A DNA stretch of 64,000 nt from Jannaschia pagri (lineage in GTDB: Bacteria; Pseudomonadota; Alphaproteobacteria; Rhodobacterales; Rhodobacteraceae), in contig NZ_BPFH01000001.1 in the NCBI RefSeq assembly GCF_019655435.1, positions 248,001-312,000 of the forward strand. The letters run 5' to 3'. The notes under the pieces are model-generated. The model saw nothing but the letters and a program-made list of their open reading frames with translations, had not been told where the DNA came from and made no database searches. A program made the position numbers and the translations under genes. Shown in pieces: positions 8,129 through 25,833 of the stretch; within the stretch, counting starts at the first letter, position 1, and each line of letters starts with the position of its first letter.

Positions 8129-10246
8129 TTATGCGTACTTCTTCTGGATCTCTTCCGAGAGGTTCTGCGGAACCGGATCGTAGTGATCGAACTGCATGGT
8201 GAACTGCGCACGGCCCGAGGACATGGACCGCAACGTGTTGATGTAGCCGAACATATTGGCCAGCGGCACGAAGGCGTCGATCGCGATGGCGTTGCCGCGC
8301 GGTTCCTGCCCCGAGACCTGACCACGACGGGACGTCAGGTCACCGATGATGCCGCCCGTGTATTCCTCGGGCGTGATCACTTCGACCTTCATGACCGGCT
8401 CGAGCAGCTTGGCGCCCGCTTTCCGCATCCCTTCACGCATCCCCATGCGGGCCGCGATTTCGAAGGCCAGGACCGAGCTATCCACGTCGTGGAACTTACC
8501 GTCCAGCAACTGCACCTTGAAGTCGATCACAGGGAAGCCAGCCAACGGACCGGAGTCCATGACCGACTGGATGCCCTTTTCGACGCCCGGAATGTATTCC
8601 TTCGGCACCGCACCACCGACGATCTTGGACTCGAACGAGTAGCCTTCGCCCGCTTCGGTCGGCTGGATGAGCAGCTTGACTTCGGCGAACTGACCAGAGC
8701 CACCCGACTGCTTCTTGTGGGTGTAGGTATGCTCCACCTCGTGACCGATGGTCTCGCGGTAGGCCACCTGGGGCGCACCGATGTTGGCCTCGACCTTGAA
8801 TTCGCGCTTGAGGCGATCAACCAGGATGTCCAGGTGAAGTTCGCCCATGCCCTTCATGATGGTCTGACCGGACTCCAGGTCGGTCTCCACGCGGAAGGAC
8901 GGGTCCTCAGCGGCCAGGCGCTGCAGGCCCTGGGACATCTTCTCTTGGTCGGCCTTGGTCTTGGGCTCGACGGCGATTTCGATAACCGGATCGGGGAAGG
9001 TCATCGTTTCCAGAACGACCTGATCGTTCACAGCCGACAGGGTGTCCCCGGTCGTCGTGTCCTTCAGGCCGGCCAGCGCGATGATGTCACCTGCAAAGGC
9101 TTCGGTGATTTCCTCACGGTTGTTGGAGTGCATCATCATCATACGACCGACGCGCTCTTTCTTACCCTTCGTAGTGTTCTGGAGCGTGTCGCCCTTGTTC
9201 AGAACGCCGGAGTAAATGCGCGTGAAGGTCAGCGAGCCAACGAAGGGGTCGTTCATGATTTTGAATGCCAGGCCCGCGAAGGGCATCTCGTCGTCCGCGC
9301 GACGGGCGATGTTCCGCTCTTCGGTCTCGTCACCAGGCTTAAAGCCCATGTAGTCAACAACGTCCAGCGGGCTGGGCAGGTAGTCGATGACGGCGTTCAG
9401 CAGGGGTTGCACGCCCTTATTTTTGAACGCAGAGCCACCCAGGACCGGCACAAAGGACAGCGACAGCGTCCCCTTGCGCAGCAACTTGCGCAGGGTCGGC
9501 ACGTCGGGCTCGTTGCCTTCCAGGTACTCCATCATGGCTTCGTCGTCCATTTCGACGGCAGCCTCGACCATCTTGCCACGCCACTCGTCAGCCATGTCCT
9601 TGAGGCTGTCGCGGATGGGGGCTTTGATCCAGGAGGCGCCCAGGTCTTCGCCCTGCCACAGCCACTCTTCCATGGTGACCAGGTCGATCAGGCCTTCCAG
9701 CTCCGACTCGGCACCAATCGGGATACCAACGGGCACGGCGCGGGCGCCGGTCCGGTCCTCGATCATGTTGACGCAGTTAAAGAAATCAGCGCCGATCTTG
9801 TCCATCTTGTTGACGAAGACCATCCGCGGAACCTTATAGCGGTCGGCCTGACGCCACACGGTTTCGGTCTGGGGCTCAACACCGGCGTTGGCGTCGAGCA
9901 CGCAGATCGCTCCGTCGAGAACGGCCAGGGAACGTTCCACCTCGATGGTGAAGTCCACGTGGCCGGGGGTGTCGATGATGTTCATCCGGTGCTTTTCGGT
10001 ATCGGCCGTCTGGCCGTCTTCCGTCCGCTCCCAGAAGGTGGTGGTCGCAGCCGAGGTGATGGTGATCCCCCGCTCCTGCTCCTGCTCCATCCAGTCCATC
10101 GTGGCGGCGCCGTCATGGACTTCGCCGATGTTGTGGGACTTGCCGGTGTAGTACAGGATCCGCTCCGAGCAGGTGGTTTTACCTGCGTCGATGTGGGCCA
10201 TGATCCCGAAGTTACGGTATCGGTCGAGGGGATAATCGCGTGCCAT
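8129..10246 (-). CDS. fusA: elongation factor G
   Basis: The 705-residue translocase GTPase catalyses tRNA-mRNA movement and, with RRF, ribosome recycling. It shows [16 protein letters not shown] (P-loop), switch [16 protein letters not shown] (G4) and the domain IV-V region ending [13 protein letters not shown]. Length and start are standard. It lies in the str operon between rpsG and tufA, with palindromic gaps of 84 and 85 bp on either side that may tune the relative output of S7, EF-G and EF-Tu. Confidence 0.98.
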   Translation of the reverse strand: MARDYPLDRYRNFGIMAHIDAGKTTCSERILYYTGKSHNIGEVHDGAATMDWMEQEQERGITITSAATTTFWERTEDGQTADTEKHRMNIIDTPGHVDFTIEVERSLAVLDGAICVLDANAGVEPQTETVWRQADRYKVPRMVFVNKMDKIGADFFNCVNMIEDRTGARAVPVGIPIGAESELEGLIDLVTMEEWLWQGEDLGASWIKAPIRDSLKDMADEWRGKMVEAAVEMDDEAMMEYLEGNEPDVPTLRKLLRKGTLSLSFVPVLGGSAFKNKGVQPLLNAVIDYLPSPLDVVDYMGFKPGDETEERNIARRADDEMPFAGLAFKIMNDPFVGSLTFTRIYSGVLNKGDTLQNTTKGKKERVGRMMMMHSNNREEITEAFAGDIIALAGLKDTTTGDTLSAVNDQVVLETMTFPDPVIEIAVEPKTKADQEKMSQGLQRLAAEDPSFRVETDLESGQTIMKGMGELHLDILVDRLKREFKVEANIGAPQVAYRETIGHEVEHTYTHKKQSGGSGQFAEVKLLIQPTEAGEGYSFESKIVGGAVPKEYIPGVEKGIQSVMDSGPLAGFPVIDFKVQLLDGKFHDVDSSVLAFEIAARMGMREGMRKAGAKLLEPVMKVEVITPEEYTGGIIGDLTSRRGQVSGQEPRGNAIAIDAFVPLANMFGYINTLRSMSSGRAQFTMQFDHYDPVPQNLSEEIQKKYA

Positions 10247-10280
10247 TTGGCTGTTCCTCAGGTCAGAGGTGAAACGGGTA

Positions 10281-10303
10281 CGGGGGCCCTATAAGAGCCC
10301 CCG
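10281..10303 (-). repeat. GC hairpin between rpsG and fusA
   Basis: CGGGGGC / GCCCCCG with a 9-nt AT-containing loop in the 84-bp rpsG-fusA gap. No U-tract follows on the minus strand, so it is probably an mRNA-processing or stability element rather than a terminator. Confidence 0.5.
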
Positions 10304-10330
10304 ATGTCTGCGTCTATATAAGGGCGAGAC

Positions 10331-10849
<519 letters not shown>

Positions 10850-10872
10850 CTACGATCGGGCGTAGCCCGGGA

Positions 10873-11244
10873 TCACTTCGGACGCTTGGCGCCGTACTTG
10901 GAGCGACGCTGACGGCGATCCTTGACACCCTGGGTATCCAGAACACCGCGCAAGATGTGGTAGCGCACACCGGGAAGGTCTTTCACACGACCGCCGCGGA
11001 TCAGGACCACGGAGTGCTCCTGCAGGTTGTGGCTTTCACCGGGGATGTAGGAGATGACCTCGAACCCGTTGGTCAGGCGCACCTTGGCGACTTTCCGCAT
11101 GGCCGAGTTCGGCTTCTTCGGCGTGGTGGTGTAGACGCGCGTGCAGACGCCGCGCTTCTGCGGGCAGCTTTCGAGGTGCTGCGACTTGGAGCGTTTGACC
11201 TTGGGCTGCCGCGGTTTGCGGATCAGCTGCTGGATGGTGGGCAT
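10873..11244 (-). CDS. rpsL: 30S ribosomal protein S12
   Basis: The 123-residue S12 controls decoding accuracy. It begins [13 protein letters not shown] and has both streptomycin-site loops in wild-type form ([11 protein letters not shown] and [12 protein letters not shown]), so no ribosomal streptomycin-resistance change is present. It is the first gene of the str operon here because four unrelated genes separate it from rpoC; a promoter is proposed at 11448-11476. Confidence 0.98.
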   Translation of the reverse strand: MPTIQQLIRKPRQPKVKRSKSQHLESCPQKRGVCTRVYTTTPKKPNSAMRKVAKVRLTNGFEVISYIPGESHNLQEHSVVLIRGGRVKDLPGVRYHILRGVLDTQGVKDRRQRRSKYGAKRPK

Positions 11245-11648
11245 GGACAGTGTCCCCGTTTGTTCATCTCAATCTCGTGGTTCGGCAGCCGACAGCCCAA
11301 AACGCGAAACCCGCAGTCACCCGGAATTCCGACCTGGGCGATGCGGTTGGCTGACAGAGGATGCGGAAAGCAGTATCCCGGATCTTGACCGACGGTTCTG
11401 GTGTGCCGAACCGGACGCAAAGCTGCCCCCGGACCGAATTGCTGCCGCGTGTAGAAGAATCGCTCCCGGGTGTCAACGCGATCCCTGCGGGCCCAGAAAA
11501 CAACGGGTTTGCGCGGGTCACCCCCGGAGCGCCCTGCGTACACCCCCCGTACAGACGCGCGGCAGACGGCGGAGCGTTGGCTTGACGGGCGGCCCGCTCT
11601 GCCCATGTGGCCTTGCCCTGAGGCGCGGGGCTAGGCACGAGTAAGGTC
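11245..11648. other. 404-bp divergent regulatory gap (rpsL / rhamnosyltransferase-like)
   Basis: No gene is seen. The gap separates rpsL (minus) from the glycosyltransferase-like gene starting at 11649 (plus) and should hold both promoters; only the rpsL-directed one can be proposed with confidence. Confidence 0.6.
11448..11476 (-). promoter_or_regulatory. candidate str-operon promoter
   Basis: A consensus minus-strand -35 TTGACA (11476-11471), 17-bp spacer and -10 TACACG (11453-11448). It lies about 200 nt upstream of rpsL. This is the best sigma-70-type match in the gap. Confidence 0.55.
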
Positions 11649-12464
11649 ATGGCCAACCTCCAGATCATCGCGTTGACCCGATTTGCATACCCCGGTCTGG
11701 GTGGGTTTCAAACGGAACATGCTTCGGTCGCGGAGCGTCAGGCCCACCTTTGGGCAGAGGACCGGCTGGAGGCGCGGTTCCGCACGTTGGAACACGTGAG
11801 CCTGCGGACGCTGGCCGCCCAGACCGACCCCGACTTCAAGACACTGATCGTGACTGGCGATGCCCTGCCAGAGCCCTGGCGAGGGCGTCTGTTGGACCTC
11901 GCCGCAGGGCTTCCAGGGGCGGAGGTCGTGTTCCATCCGCCCATGAACCAACGCCATGCCATGGAAGAAATCGTCAACGCCCGCATCGATCCGCAGGGCC
12001 CGCCGGTCATGCAGTTTCGCCATGACGACGACGATGGGGTCGGACGTGATTTTGTGGCCTTGGCCCGCGCCGTCTTTGCCGACGTGCGCCCCTTGTGGCG
12101 ACGACATGGGCGGTTGGCCATCGACTTCAACCGGGGTTGGATGCTGCGGCTGACAGCGGACGGGCCACTGGTGGAGGAGGCAGCGCGCACCCATCTGGGT
12201 GTGGCCCAGGCGCTGATCCTGCGTCCGACGATCCGACGGACAGCGGTCCACTTTCCCCACCATCGGCTGGGGCTACTGATGCCTTCGGTCACCGTGCCGG
12301 AGCCCATGTGGCTGCGCGGCGTAGACGGGACGAACGACAGTCGGATGGACGGCGCGCTTGACCGGTTGCGCCCAGCGGACGCGGAGACCCGGGATGGGCT
12401 TGCCGAGCGGTTCGGGCTGGATTGGGAGGCCATAGGCAGGAGCTTTGGCGGCACGACCGGGTAG
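11649..12464 (+). CDS. putative rhamnosyltransferase-family protein
   Basis: The 271-residue protein looks like the putative rhamnosyl transferase family common in Rhodobacteraceae. It has a Rossmann-like N-terminus (LQIIALTRFAYPG), the shared block EDRLEARFRTLEHVSLRTL (37-55), AAQTDPDF, and a run of four aspartates (D126-D129) that probably serves as the metal/nucleotide-sugar DxD motif. HHRLG and GTNDS near the C-terminus match the paralogue at 13412-14278 (HRRLG, GHNDS). No signal peptide or membrane segment is seen, so it should act in the cytosol. The acceptor and the sugar are not known. It converges on the exporter gene ending at 12549. Confidence 0.7.
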   Translation: MANLQIIALTRFAYPGLGGFQTEHASVAERQAHLWAEDRLEARFRTLEHVSLRTLAAQTDPDFKTLIVTGDALPEPWRGRLLDLAAGLPGAEVVFHPPMNQRHAMEEIVNARIDPQGPPVMQFRHDDDDGVGRDFVALARAVFADVRPLWRRHGRLAIDFNRGWMLRLTADGPLVEEAARTHLGVAQALILRPTIRRTAVHFPHHRLGLLMPSVTVPEPMWLRGVDGTNDSRMDGALDRLRPADAETRDGLAERFGLDWEAIGRSFGGTTG

Positions 12465-12518
12465 GCAGGTCGGTTTCCCGGTCGAGATGCGGCGCGGCGT
12501 CCGCAGAGGACGGTGTCG

Positions 12519-12548
12519 GCATATTTGACGGAACATCGAAGGGGGGCG
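12519..12548. repeat. dispersed GCATATTT...GGAACATCGAAGG repeat, copy 1
   Basis: The 30-bp element GCATATTT-gac-GGAACATCGAAGG followed by a G-run recurs with one indel at 55358-55387. It abuts the stop codon of the exporter gene, between two convergent genes. Confidence 0.7.
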
Positions 12549-13415
12549 CTAGGACGCTGTGGCCCGGGTTTCGCGCCAGAGGGTGTAGAGGCCCGTGGCA
12601 ACCACCAGGCCTGCCCCGAGCAGCGTGAGGCCATCGGGCCAATCGCCGAACACGAAAAGCCCGAGCAGCAACCCCCAGATCATCGCCGTGTAGCGGAACG
12701 GTGTGACCACGGCGATGGCGCCCACGCGCATGGCCATGACCGAAAAGAGATAGCCGCCGATGATGAAAAGGGCCGCCAGGGCGGTCAGCCCGCCCTGCCC
12801 CGCTGTCGGCATCTGCCATGGCTCAAAGAGCGACAGGACCAGCCCCAGGACCATGACCCCCGCTGCCGTCAGGATCGCGACCTTGAGGCTCGGCACTTCG
12901 GGCGAGAGGCGGCGCGTGATGAGGTCGCGCGCGGTGATGATCAGCACCGTCAGAACGGCGAGGAGCGACCAGTGGTCAAAGCCCGCCGCCCCCGGTCTGA
13001 CGATCAGGAGGACCCCCAGCAGGCCGACGGCGATGGCGGTCCAGCGGCGCCAGCCCACGCGCTCGCCCAAAAAGAACGCTCCGGCCGCTGTGATTGTCAG
13101 GGGCAAGGCCTGCAAAACCGCCGTGATGTCGGCCAATGGCATATGGGTGAGCGCGATGATGAAGGGCAGAAAGGCGGCGACCTCGGCTAAGGCCCGGGCA
13201 ACCACATAGGGTCGATCCGCACGGGGGATCGGTTGGCGCAAGGCGCCAGTGATATGGGCCAAAGCGATCAGCAGAGCCGTCGCCCCGAGGCCGCGTAGGA
13301 ACACCGCCTGAAAGGTCGGCAGCCCTTGGGCAAGCAGTTTGATACAAGCATCGTTGAGCGTGAAGGTCGCCATCGACGCCATCATGAAGAGAGCCCCGCG
13401 CAGGTTCTCGGTCAC
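12549..13415 (-). CDS. EamA-family (DMT) small-molecule exporter
   Basis: The 288-residue protein has ten hydrophobic helices in two EamA repeats, as in drug/metabolite transporters (MMASMATFTLNDACIKLL at the start; LGERVGWRRWTAIAVGLLGV in the middle; FGDWPDGLTLLGAGLVVATG at the end). The GTG start at 13415 overlaps the upstream stop codon as GTGA, so it is translationally coupled to the rhamnosyltransferase-like gene. The substrate is unknown; the tight coupling hints at export of a product made by the ATP-grasp or glycosyltransferase enzymes, which is an inference. Confidence 0.85.
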   Translation of the reverse strand: MTENLRGALFMMASMATFTLNDACIKLLAQGLPTFQAVFLRGLGATALLIALAHITGALRQPIPRADRPYVVARALAEVAAFLPFIIALTHMPLADITAVLQALPLTITAAGAFFLGERVGWRRWTAIAVGLLGVLLIVRPGAAGFDHWSLLAVLTVLIITARDLITRRLSPEVPSLKVAILTAAGVMVLGLVLSLFEPWQMPTAGQGGLTALAALFIIGGYLFSVMAMRVGAIAVVTPFRYTAMIWGLLLGLFVFGDWPDGLTLLGAGLVVATGLYTLWRETRATAS

Positions 13416-14278
13416 GTAAGCGGTCCCTTTGGCCCGAGGTCGCGGCCTTCGCCGCGCGGGGGCTCTGGCATCAGCGAGATCGCGGCGGCCTCGTCCAGGG
13501 CGAACCGCTCTCGCATCAATTTGCGCCCGCGCCGTGTCGCCATCTCCACCGCATGGGGCGGGATGGAGCGACCGCTGTCGTTGTGGCCATGGAGCGTGCG
13601 CAGGAACATGTAGTCGTCCCCCGGCTCCATATAGGTCGGAATGTAACACCCTAGCCGCCGGTGGTTGTAGCGATAGATGCAGGTGGGCAGGTCGGCGGTC
13701 GTGACCATCGCGCAGGCGAGGCCCAGGGGCTGGGGCTCTCGGAACTCATGGAACGGTTGCTCCGGGTCGTAGAGGTTCCAGTAGATGCCTCGGCTGAAGG
13801 CGATGGCTGTGGGCTGATCGGCGAGGCCCGCGTGCAGCATCCGGTCGGCCAGGTTTCGCGTCTTGGCAATGTAGTCGGTGGACACGGCGTCATCATCGTC
13901 GATGCGGAAGCCTGTGATATGGGTCGTGCCCTCATCGGTGCCGCGCCGAAAGCTGCGTTTCGCCGCCGCAAGCGCGCCCATGCGGTCCAGGAAAACGACC
14001 TTGATCCAGGTAAATCGTTGCTCCAACCCCCGCAACTGGGAGCGCCACCGCATCGGCAGGCTGGTTCCACCCAGGATGACCAGGCGAAAATCCATGTCGG
14101 TCTGGGCGGCCAGGGACGGCAGGGTAATCGTCTCCAGGTAGAGAAACCGCCGCAGGAGGCGGTCTTCGTCGTAGAGATGGGCCTCGAGCGCGGCCTCATC
14201 CATCTGACTAACGGAGAAGCCCTCCTTCGCGGGATAGCTGAAGCGCATGACGCCGATGATCTGATTGCGGATGGTCAT
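13412..14278 (-). CDS. putative rhamnosyltransferase-family protein
   Basis: The 288-residue paralogue of the gene at 11649. It has RFSYPAKEGF, the block YDEDRLLRRFLYLETITLPSL, four aspartates at 127-130 (FRIDDDD) as a probable nucleotide-sugar/metal motif, and HRRLG plus GHNDS near the end. The ATG at 14278 is where similarity to the paralogue begins; the open frame continues upstream without homology. The gene sits in an apparent operon: ATP-grasp gene (47 bp upstream), this gene, EamA exporter (GTGA overlap). Function in surface glycan synthesis is inferred from the family name only. Confidence 0.7.
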   Translation of the reverse strand: MTIRNQIIGVMRFSYPAKEGFSVSQMDEAALEAHLYDEDRLLRRFLYLETITLPSLAAQTDMDFRLVILGGTSLPMRWRSQLRGLEQRFTWIKVVFLDRMGALAAAKRSFRRGTDEGTTHITGFRIDDDDAVSTDYIAKTRNLADRMLHAGLADQPTAIAFSRGIYWNLYDPEQPFHEFREPQPLGLACAMVTTADLPTCIYRYNHRRLGCYIPTYMEPGDDYMFLRTLHGHNDSGRSIPPHAVEMATRRGRKLMRERFALDEAAAISLMPEPPRGEGRDLGPKGPLT

Positions 14279-14325
14279 GGGGTGGTGGTGGCACGGGGGG
14301 CGGCGGGGCGGCAAGGGAAAGGCGA

Positions 14326-15114
14326 CTAGCCCGCCCTCGGCAGGGCCTCCAACGCCATGACGAGGGCCTGAAGGTCCGCGGCATAGAACCCGGCCGCGTT
14401 GAGACAATTCGTCTCCAACAGGCGGAGGCCATCGTCGGTTCGGCAGAGGTCCAGGACATAGGCGGGGCCGTAGCCCGGGTTCAGGTCGGCCATGTGCTGT
14501 CCAAAGGCCAAGGCATCATCGTCGATCTCTGGCCGGTAGACGACGCGGCGGCCCTGGGCATAGAGTGAATAGGTCACCACGCGACCGCCCACGACCCACA
14601 GCCGCCATTCTGCCTGGATACGCGCCGGTGGGCACAGCATCAGGTCCGTGTCCGGCCTCAGACTACCACCGGGGATATGCTCCGGCGGGAGGGACAGGAC
14701 CTTCTGAGCGATATCATGGATCTCCGTCGCGGATTTAACGCCGCCCGCGATCTCTTTGTCGTCGGCCAGGGGCCGCAGGAACCACGCGCGGTCGTTCTTT
14801 GCGAGGGCAGTCGGCACGTCGCGCAGGCGCAGACGCCGCGCACCCGGTCCATTCAGAAGATAGGGTTGCCACGGATCTTCGTCAGCGAAGGGCCGGATGC
14901 GGAACACGCCCGGTCGAAGGTCATGGGCTTCCGCATAGCGCCACAACGTATAGGAGCCGAACAAGATCACATCGTTGGGATCGGCGATCTCCGGTTGCGG
15001 CAAGAGCCCTCCGACGAAGGGGACGACCTTGTGCCAGCTGTAGGGAAGATCCAAGCGGCTGAGAACGTCGCCCAGCTTTCGCGTGTCTTCGAAGTCTTGA
15101 AGGACCCATTGCAT
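14326..15114 (-). CDS. ATP-grasp domain protein (R2K-like)
   Basis: The 262-residue protein shows the late motifs of an ATP-grasp ligase: FLRPLADDKE (R114, K120) for nucleotide binding, AEWRLWVVGGRVV (E169, R171), and YVLDL plus LLETNCLNAAGFY (D221, E234, N236) for Mg-ATP. The arrangement fits the R2K group, whose members are mostly uncharacterised amide or ester ligases. No transit signal. The start at 15114 gives MQWVLQDFED; the open frame upstream crosses the rpoC terminator. It is the first gene after rpoC on this strand and leads the glycosyltransferase-exporter pair. The substrate is unknown. Confidence 0.7.
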   Translation of the reverse strand: MQWVLQDFEDTRKLGDVLSRLDLPYSWHKVVPFVGGLLPQPEIADPNDVILFGSYTLWRYAEAHDLRPGVFRIRPFADEDPWQPYLLNGPGARRLRLRDVPTALAKNDRAWFLRPLADDKEIAGGVKSATEIHDIAQKVLSLPPEHIPGGSLRPDTDLMLCPPARIQAEWRLWVVGGRVVTYSLYAQGRRVVYRPEIDDDALAFGQHMADLNPGYGPAYVLDLCRTDDGLRLLETNCLNAAGFYAADLQALVMALEALPRAG

Positions 15115-15183
15115 TCCGTGGGTGTCGGGGGAGCAGGACCGGCTGTCAATCGGGCAGTGGGCGGATTGGGCCCGATAATGCGA

Positions 15184-15210
15184 AAAGGCCCCCGCATCGC
15201 GAGGGCCTTT
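15184..15210 (-). terminator. rho-independent terminator of rpoBC
   Basis: Stem AAAGGCCC / GGGCCTTT with an 11-nt loop and a TTTT tail on the minus strand, 20 bases past the rpoC stop. It isolates the ATP-grasp/glycosyltransferase genes from the rpo transcript, or makes them low-level read-through genes. Confidence 0.75.
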
Positions 15211-15229
15211 CCAAGAATATACGGTGCAA

Positions 15230-19456
<4,227 letters not shown>

Positions 19457-19494
19457 GTCTTAACCTTTTGAAAAGGGTGCATTTGGAAGAAGGC

Positions 19495-19513
19495 GGCGGG
19501 GGCTTGCCCCGCC
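19495..19513. repeat. palindrome in the rpoB-rpoC gap
   Basis: GGCGGGG / CCCCGCC with a 5-nt loop, in the 68-bp gap between rpoB and rpoC. Member of the recurring palindrome family of this region. Confidence 0.65.
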
Positions 19514-19524
19514 CTGCCCTGCGA

Positions 19525-23664
<4,140 letters not shown>

Positions 23665-23839
23665 GTGGTGCTCGCCTTTATCATGTTTCGCGCCGCGTCT
23701 TCCGTTGGGCACCGGAAGGCCACGGCCTGCGAATTGGTCACTTGAGGGGAACCATCTGGCGCATCGTCCCACGGATGCGCCCCCGTTCCAGCCTCCTGAC
23801 CGGAAAAGCCGCCCTATGGCGCCTTTTCGAGACAGGAGC

Positions 23840-23868
23840 GGGTGGCCCCGGATTTCCCGAGGCCACCC
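23840..23868 (-). promoter_or_regulatory. stem-loop in the rplL-rpoB gap
   Basis: GGGTGGCC / GGCCACCC (8 bp) with a 13-nt loop, in the gap where many bacteria have an attenuator or RNase III site that sets the ratio of L7/L12 to RNA polymerase. There is no U-tract directly after it, so processing is as likely as termination. Confidence 0.45.
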
Positions 23869-23886
23869 CCATTCGTCAGTGTGGTG

Positions 23887-23906
23887 CGGCGGGGATCACC
23901 CCGCCG
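23887..23906. repeat. palindrome after rplL
   Basis: CGGCGGGG / CCCCGCCG (8 bp) with a 4-nt loop, immediately 3' of the rplL stop codon. Same family as the palindromes at 8104, 19495 and 26302. Confidence 0.65.
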
Positions 23907-23912
23907 ACCCAA

Positions 23913-24290
23913 TCACTTCAGTTCGACTTCGGCGCCAGCTGCTTCCAGCTTGCCCTTGATCTCTTCGGCTTCGGCCTTGTCGACGCCTTCCTTGACGGCC
24001 TTGCCGCCGGCTTCGACCAGGTCCTTGGCTTCCTTCAGGCCGAGACCCGTGATGCCGCGGACTTCCTTGATCACGTTGATCTTGGAGGCGCCGGCCGACT
24101 TCAGGATGACGTCGAATTCGGTCTGCTCTTCGGCGGCGCCACCGGCGTCGCCAGCAGGACCGGCCATCATGACCGCGCCGCCAGCGGCGGGCTCGATGCC
24201 GTACTCGTCCTTCAGGATGGTTTTCAGTTCTTGGGCTTCCAGCAGGGTCAGGTTGACGATGCTTTCGGCGAGTGCTTTCAGATCAGCCAT
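23913..24290 (-). CDS. rplL: 50S ribosomal protein L7/L12
   Basis: The 125-residue stalk protein recruits translation GTPases. It has the N-terminal dimerisation part ([19 protein letters not shown]), the Ala/Gly-rich hinge and the conserved C-terminal domain ([32 protein letters not shown]). It follows rplJ by 75 bp, as in the standard rplJL unit. Four or six copies of L7/L12 per ribosome explain why this gene usually needs higher expression than its neighbours. Confidence 0.98.
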   Translation of the reverse strand: MADLKALAESIVNLTLLEAQELKTILKDEYGIEPAAGGAVMMAGPAGDAGGAAEEQTEFDVILKSAGASKINVIKEVRGITGLGLKEAKDLVEAGGKAVKEGVDKAEAEEIKGKLEAAGAEVELK

Positions 24291-24365
24291 TGTTCGATTT
24301 CCAGTTTCGTTAAGATGTGTTCCGGTGTCGCGGTTTCAACCCACGACGAGGGATGACACGAGGGA

Positions 24366-24884
24366 TCAGGCGGCTTCGCCCTTTTCCTCGATGGTCGACA
24401 GGATGCTTGCGATGTTCGAAGCAGGCGCGCCAATGGCACCGGCGATGTTCGAGGCAGGCGCACCGATGCAGCCAACGATGGAGGCAATAAGCTCCTCGCG
24501 GGACGGCATCTGAGCGACGGCTTTCACACCGGCGACGTCCAGAGCGTTCTCACCCATCGCACCGCCCAGGATCTCCAGCTTGGAGTTGTCCTTGGCATAT
24601 GCGTCGATGACCTTGGCCGCAGCCACGGGGTCCTCGGAATAGGCGAGCACGGTCATGCCCGTCAAGTAATCTGCGATGGAAGCCGCAGGTTTCCCCTCCA
24701 GGGCGATCTTGGCGAGCTTGTTCTTGGCCACGCGAACGGACCCGCCCGCTTCACGCATACGCGCGCGCAGGTCCTGCATCTCTGCAACTGTCATGCCCTC
24801 GTAGTGGCTAACCACCACGACGCCAGAGCTTTCGAAGATCTGGCCGAGTTCCTCGACCACTTTCTCTTTCTGGGCTCTATCCAC
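24366..24884 (-). CDS. rplJ: 50S ribosomal protein L10
   Basis: The 172-residue L10 anchors the L7/L12 stalk to 23S rRNA. It begins [14 protein letters not shown] and contains [18 protein letters not shown] and [13 protein letters not shown]. The C-terminal helix that carries the L7/L12 dimers shows a near-perfect tandem repeat of IGAPASNIA, encoded by two copies of about 33 bp at 24400-24470. In other bacteria L10-L7/L12 represses its own mRNA through the leader; the 241-bp upstream gap has hairpins that could serve this role. Confidence 0.98.
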   Translation of the reverse strand: MDRAQKEKVVEELGQIFESSGVVVVSHYEGMTVAEMQDLRARMREAGGSVRVAKNKLAKIALEGKPAASIADYLTGMTVLAYSEDPVAAAKVIDAYAKDNSKLEILGGAMGENALDVAGVKAVAQMPSREELIASIVGCIGAPASNIAGAIGAPASNIASILSTIEEKGEAA

Positions 24885-25125
24885 AGTTTCACTCCAAGTG
24901 TGGGGGTTGCCCCCCGGCTCATTCAGGGCGGATCATTCCGCCCCCTCAGGGTCCAATGAAGGGCCCCGTCCAGATCGCCCGACGCATGTCGGAAATCTTT
25001 CATGGGTCCCATCTCAGGAAGGACTTAGCGGGGTCGCCCCCTGCCCTCCGTCTCGGACAGAACGGGGCGTTGCCGCCCCGCTGATCGGCGCGTGCCTTGC
25101 GACACGCCCCAAACCTCTTGGCTGA
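24885..25125 (-). promoter_or_regulatory. probable rplJ leader with hairpins
   Basis: The 241-bp rplA-rplJ gap holds several small GC hairpins: CGGGGCG/CGCCCCG with a TTGC loop (25063-25080), GGGG/CCCC (25030-25040) and GGGGG/CCCCC (24902-24915). Autogenous L10 leaders sit at this position in most bacteria. The specific L10-binding kink-turn was not identified by eye. Confidence 0.5.
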
Positions 25126-25833
25126 TTAGGCCGTCTCGTTTCCGGTCGCGCTATCGACCGACACCGACACGCCCGGCCCCATGGTGGAGCTCAGCGAAAT
25201 CTTCTTCATGTAGGCGCCTTTGGCACCGGCAGGCTTGGCCTTGGAGACCGCGTCCACGAAGGCTAGCAGGTTTTCTTGCAGCTTGGCCTCGTCGAAGGAG
25301 GCCTTGCCGATGCCCGCGTGCACAACGCCGTTCTTCTCGGCCTTGAACTGAACCTGACCACCTTTGGCCGCCTTGACGGCCTCGGTCACGTCCATGGTCA
25401 CAGTGCCGACCTTGGGGTTCGGCATCAGGTTCCGGGGGCCCAGCACTTTACCCAAACGACCGACGATCGGCATCATGTCAGGGGTGGCGATGCAGCGATC
25501 GAACTCGATCTTGCCCGACTGAACCGTCTCCATCAGGTCCTCGGCGCCGACGATGTCGGCCCCGGCGGCCTGAGCTTCTTCGGCCTTGGGCCCGCGGGCG
25601 AAGACGGCGACGCGAACGGTCTTGCCAGTGCCGTTGGGCAGGCTGACCACTCCGCGGACCATCTGGTCAGCGTGACGGGGGTCAACACCCAGGTTCATGG
25701 CGATCTCGACCGTCTCATCGAACTTGGTCTTGGCATTGCCCTTGACCAGCGCGATGGCCTCTTGGACCGAGATGTCTTCCTTGCCGGCGAAGGCTTCGCG
25801 GGCGGCTTTGGTGCGCTTACCGAGTTTTGCCAT
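25126..25833 (-). CDS. rplA: 50S ribosomal protein L1
   Basis: The 235-residue L1 forms the mobile L1 stalk and helps release E-site tRNA. It begins [15 protein letters not shown] and has the signature region [20 protein letters not shown]. The ATG at 25833 overlaps the rplK stop as TGATG; a GTG one codon earlier is also possible. In E. coli L1 represses rplKA, but the leader element was not recognised here. Confidence 0.97.
   Translation of the reverse strand: MAKLGKRTKAAREAFAGKEDISVQEAIALVKGNAKTKFDETVEIAMNLGVDPRHADQMVRGVVSLPNGTGKTVRVAVFARGPKAEEAQAAGADIVGAEDLMETVQSGKIEFDRCIATPDMMPIVGRLGKVLGPRNLMPNPKVGTVTMDVTEAVKAAKGGQVQFKAEKNGVVHAGIGKASFDEAKLQENLLAFVDAVSKAKPAGAKGAYMKKISLSSTMGPGVSVSVDSATGNETA

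Noticed and set aside
8093-10294. Long plus-strand open frame opposite fusA
   Set aside because: Codon-bias shadow of fusA; composition rich in His/Arg/Gly/Asp without conserved motifs.
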